NCBI GenBank assembly: GCA_019247135.1
Contig: JAFAPL010000256.1
Coordinates: forward strand, 1-8,591
Length of the DNA stretch: 8,591 nt
Direction of reading: 5' to 3'
Source of the DNA: Chloroflexota bacterium
GTDB taxonomy: Bacteria > Chloroflexota > UBA6077 > CF-72
The translations under genes were made by a program, and so were the position numbers. The notes under the pieces were generated by a model that did no database searches, was not told the DNA's origin, and was given only the letters and a program-made list of their open reading frames with translations. Shown here piece by piece: positions 6,931 through 8,591 of the stretch; within the stretch, counting starts at the first letter, position 1, and each line of letters opens with the position of its first letter.

Positions 6931-7013
6931 AGGGTTCGCCCGACCGGCTCGCTCCGATCGGATGCCGGCGCGGCACGCAGTCGCAGGAGCACCCGACAAG
7001 CCCGCCCCGTGGG
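6931..7013. other. Convergent intergenic gap with a weak GC hairpin
   Basis: These 83 bases separate the stops of the methyltransferase and gvpG. A small perfect hairpin, TGCCG-GCG-CGGCA (6963-6975), is visible, but no T-run follows on either strand, so it is not a convincing intrinsic terminator. I see no open frame of interest, repeat or RNA gene here. Confidence 0.4.
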
Positions 7014-7340
7014 CTATTCGTCGAAAGGCGTCTCGATCACGACGCTGCGTCGAGCGTCGACATTCGCCTCGTCGGGCAGGTCGGCCTCGGCGGCCGCGCG
7101 CTTGCGGGCCTTGATCTCGCGGAGTCGCAGCATCAGCTCCGCCTCACGCTCGACGTACTCGTCCTCGTCGATATCGCCGTCTTCGAGCTGGACCTGCAAC
7201 AGCAACAGTTGTTCGTGCACGACCGACTCGTCATTCAGCTCGGCGTCGGCAAGGTCGGCTACCTGTTGGAAGATGAACTTCATGCCCCCCATCGGCAGCG
7301 TGATAGGCGCGCCAAGCAGCTTGGTCAGCCCGAACAGCAC
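7014..7340 (-). CDS. gvpG: Gas vesicle protein GvpG
   Basis: GvpG is a small accessory protein that works with GvpF and GvpL in gas vesicle assembly. From the GTG at 7340 the product is 108 residues: an N-terminal LFGLTKLLGAPITLPMGGM (2-20) and KFIFQQVADLADAELND (21-37), then a helical, acidic region (LLLLQVQLEDGDIDEDEYVEREAEL, about 45-69), then a basic stretch and a variable tail. The 'APITLP..G' opening, the 'F..VAD.A.AEL.D' helix and the 'L.(L/V)QL..G.I.E.EY...E.EL' helix are the family pattern. The frame is open upstream to 7439, but that extension is Pro/Ala-rich, lies antisense to the LigB-like gene and has no family match, so 7340 is chosen. It starts 23 bases from the divergent LigB-like gene. 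Confidence 0.88.
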   Translation of the reverse strand: MLFGLTKLLGAPITLPMGGMKFIFQQVADLADAELNDESVVHEQLLLLQVQLEDGDIDEDEYVEREAELMLRLREIKARKRAAAEADLPDEANVDARRSVVIETPFDE

Positions 7341-7363
7341 GTGCGAAGGGTACCATCCGGCGG

Positions 7364-8194
7364 ATGGCGGAAATCGTGGCGGCGGTGGGTGTGCCGCACC
7401 GGCCGGCGCTGCCCGCCGAGGTAGCGCGAGTCGGCCCAACGCACGATGCCGCTCAGTTGTTCGGCGCGATTCGGGCCGAGCTGGAGGCGGTCAGACCCGA
7501 CGTGATCGTCGTCTTTACGGCCGACCACCTGAACACGTTTTTCCTGGACAATCTGCCACTCCTGACGATCGGGGTCACCGACCGCACGGCTGGTCCGAAC
7601 GATGGCACGCCGGCCCTGCCCCGCTGCGAGCTGAGAGTCGACGAACGTCTCGCCCAGCACGTTCGACTCGAAGGCATCAATCAGTGCTTCGATTTCGGGG
7701 TCACGCAGGAGTTCGAAGTCGACCACTCCGTGCTCGTGCCGCTGCACTTCCTCACGCCGACGATGCAGATCCCGATCCTGCCGATCTTCATCGGCGGGAT
7801 CGTGCCGCCACTGCCGCTGGCGCGCCGCTGCTTCGCCTTGGGCCAGATGCTGCGTGAGGCACTGGCGAGTTTCCAGACTTCGACACGCGTGGCCGTGCTC
7901 GCCAGCGGCAGCATCTCGCTCGACATCGGCGGTCCGCTCGCGCCTCACGACCAGCTCGCGGGGCCAGCCGACCAGGGCTGGGTCAAGCAAGTGGTGGGCT
8001 ATCTGAGGAGCGCTGACGTGGACGGCCTGCTGAATGCCACTACGGCCGACCGCCTGACGCGCGCCGGAAATGTTGCCGGCGAGCTGCTCAACTGGATCGC
8101 CTTGCTTGGCGCGATCGGGCCTCGCAAGCCCGTGATTTTGGAACCGCGGCCGCACCACGGCGACGCGTTCGCGGCCTGGCGGTTGGACGGGTGA
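7364..8194 (+). CDS. LigB-like class III extradiol ring-cleavage dioxygenase, large subunit
   Basis: Class III extradiol dioxygenases such as protocatechuate 4,5-dioxygenase LigAB use Fe(II) and O2 to open catecholic rings. The 276-residue product shows the family ligands: His12 in VGVPHRP, His55 in FTADHLN, and Glu240 in NVAGELLNW, matching His12/His61/Glu242 of LigB as I recall. DHSVLVPLHFL (120-130) matches the conserved DHGxxVP motif. The usual SHQ/SHx motif with the catalytic acid-base His is replaced: SGSISLDIGGP (181-191) has Leu186 at that place. Activity or substrate class may therefore differ. The ATG at 7364 has no clear Shine-Dalgarno sequence and lies 23 bases from the divergent gvpG start. 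Its stop overlaps the LigA-like start by four bases. Substrate is unknown; protocatechuate, gallate or another catechol are all possible. Confidence 0.88.
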   Translation: MAEIVAAVGVPHRPALPAEVARVGPTHDAAQLFGAIRAELEAVRPDVIVVFTADHLNTFFLDNLPLLTIGVTDRTAGPNDGTPALPRCELRVDERLAQHVRLEGINQCFDFGVTQEFEVDHSVLVPLHFLTPTMQIPILPIFIGGIVPPLPLARRCFALGQMLREALASFQTSTRVAVLASGSISLDIGGPLAPHDQLAGPADQGWVKQVVGYLRSADVDGLLNATTADRLTRAGNVAGELLNWIALLGAIGPRKPVILEPRPHHGDAFAAWRLDG

Positions 8195-8451
8195 GCGTCT
8201 ACGGCGTGCACAAGTTCCTCAAGCGCGCCCAACGCGACGATGCGTTGTGCGCGGCCGTGATGCAGGACGCCGGCGCCGCGTTACGCGAGTTCCCCCTGTC
8301 AGATAAGGAACGCGCGGCGCTGCTCGCGGGCGACGTGCTCGCCCTGAACAGGATGGGCGTCCACGGCTACTTGCTGCAGACGCTGGCGCGGCGAAAACTC
8401 TTCGGGCTGACGCCAGAGGCGTACATCCAGCGGATGCACGCGCCCGTCTAG
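8191..8451 (+). CDS. LigA-like small subunit of extradiol dioxygenase
   Basis: This is an 86-residue helical protein of the LigA family, which in LigAB caps the LigB active site and helps define the substrate pocket. Family features are MSVYGVHKFLKRA at the N-terminus, FPLSDKERAALLAGDVLAL (34-52) and MGVHGYLLQTLARRKLFGL (55-73) with the tail EAYIQRM. The GTG start overlaps the LigB-like stop (GTGA), so the two are translationally coupled and probably form one enzyme. The order B then A is the reverse of ligA-ligB in Sphingobium SYK-6 and matches the domain order of fused gallate dioxygenases. Its TAG stop shares the bases CTAG with the stop of the convergent gvpF. Confidence 0.87.
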   Translation: MSVYGVHKFLKRAQRDDALCAAVMQDAGAALREFPLSDKERAALLAGDVLALNRMGVHGYLLQTLARRKLFGLTPEAYIQRMHAPV

Positions 8452-8591
8452 ACGACGGCTGATCGCTCCAGCTGCAAGCGGATCGTCACGAAGTTGTACG
8501 GCGGCCACGGCCCCGTATAGCGGAACGAAAGCTTGCCGTCGTACTGCTGCGCGATCTCCTGGACTTTCTGATCGAAGATCGAGGCTTTATC
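8448..8591 (-). CDS. gvpF: Gas vesicle protein GvpF, C-terminal end (5' part outside window)
   Basis: Only the last 47 residues are visible; the frame stays open to the window edge. The end contains LSFRYTGPWPPYNFVTIRLQ (21-40), in which GPWPPYNF is the GvpF/L signature, preceded by a helix-like FDQKVQEIAQQYDGK segment. The F(R/H)Y(T/S)GPWP(P/A)YNFV(T/N)IRL ending matches my recollection of B. megaterium GvpF rather than GvpL, and the position next to gvpG fits the F-G-L order. The stop overlaps the stop of the convergent LigA-like gene. This shows that the gas vesicle cluster continues past the right edge of the window, where gvpN or further genes might lie. Confidence 0.85.
   Translation of the reverse strand, partial: DKASIFDQKVQEIAQQYDGKLSFRYTGPWPPYNFVTIRLQLERSAVV

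Noticed and set aside
6963..6975. GC hairpin as an intrinsic terminator between the methyltransferase and gvpG
   Set aside because: The stem is only five base pairs and no T-run follows on either strand.
7341..7439. N-terminal extension of GvpG to an upstream start
   Set aside because: The extra 33 residues are Pro/Ala-rich, overlap the LigB-like start on the other strand, and GvpG proteins begin at the LFGLTK-type segment.
7009..7857. Plus-strand open frame across gvpG and the start of the LigB-like gene
   Set aside because: Ser/Arg-rich, antisense to GvpG in its first part and out of frame with LigB in the second; no family recognised.
7325..8158. Long minus-strand open frame antisense to the LigB-like gene
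   Set aside because: No recognisable family, Gln/Arg/His-rich composition typical of a GC-rich shadow frame, and the opposite strand has clear LigB motifs.
5360..8451. Plus-strand gene pairs as a recent mobile insertion
   Set aside because: No transposase, integrase, terminal repeats or target duplications are visible, the borders are very tight, and base composition looks like that of the neighbours.

Overview
The window is GC-rich, densely coding DNA with no rRNA, tRNA, CRISPR array, transposase or IS element. Most of the minus strand is a gas vesicle (gvp) cluster, so the organism is a gas-vesicle-forming bacterium. The gvp order, the GC richness, the frequent GTG starts and the LigAB and mannonate-dehydratase neighbours would fit a Chloroflexota-like or other high-GC bacterium. 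The taxon cannot be fixed from this sequence, and that lean is weak.

Layout, read right to left along the minus strand: the 3' end of a gvpF (8448-8591, cut by the window edge); gvpG (7014-7340); gvpL (4530-5312); a gvpS-like gene (4313-4549); an extra GvpF/L-family gene (3652-4344); gvpK (3342-3620); gvpJ (2987-3331); gvpA (2660-2968); a cytosolic GAF-PAS-PAS histidine kinase (500-2635); and a receiver-domain response regulator (1-513, cut by the left edge). The order F-G-L-S-K-J matches my recollection of the Bacillus megaterium gas vesicle cluster, with a second F/L-type gene inserted and gvpA placed after J. From gvpL to the regulator the genes overlap or lie within 31 bases of each other and look like one transcription unit. 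A two-component system is therefore probably co-expressed with the shell protein.

Two metabolic gene pairs lie on the plus strand inside this cluster. The first is a mannonate dehydratase (UxuA)-like gene overlapping a SAM-dependent methyltransferase gene (5360-6930), between gvpL and gvpG. The second is a LigB-like and LigA-like extradiol dioxygenase pair (7364-8451), between gvpG and gvpF. Both pairs are packed tightly: 47 and 83 bases flank the first; 23 bases and an overlapping pair of convergent stop codons flank the second.

Functional picture: GvpA forms the ribbed shell; GvpJ and GvpS are GvpA-like minor proteins; GvpF, GvpL, GvpG and GvpK are accessory or nucleation proteins; the kinase and regulator probably tie buoyancy to an intracellular signal. 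The inserted pairs look catabolic (sugar acid, aromatic ring). The most notable points are the antisense interruption of the gvp cluster, which resembles a noncontiguous operon, and the apparent loss of the catalytic His in the LigB-like protein. No stretch over 300 bases lacks a gene; the largest gap is 83 bases.
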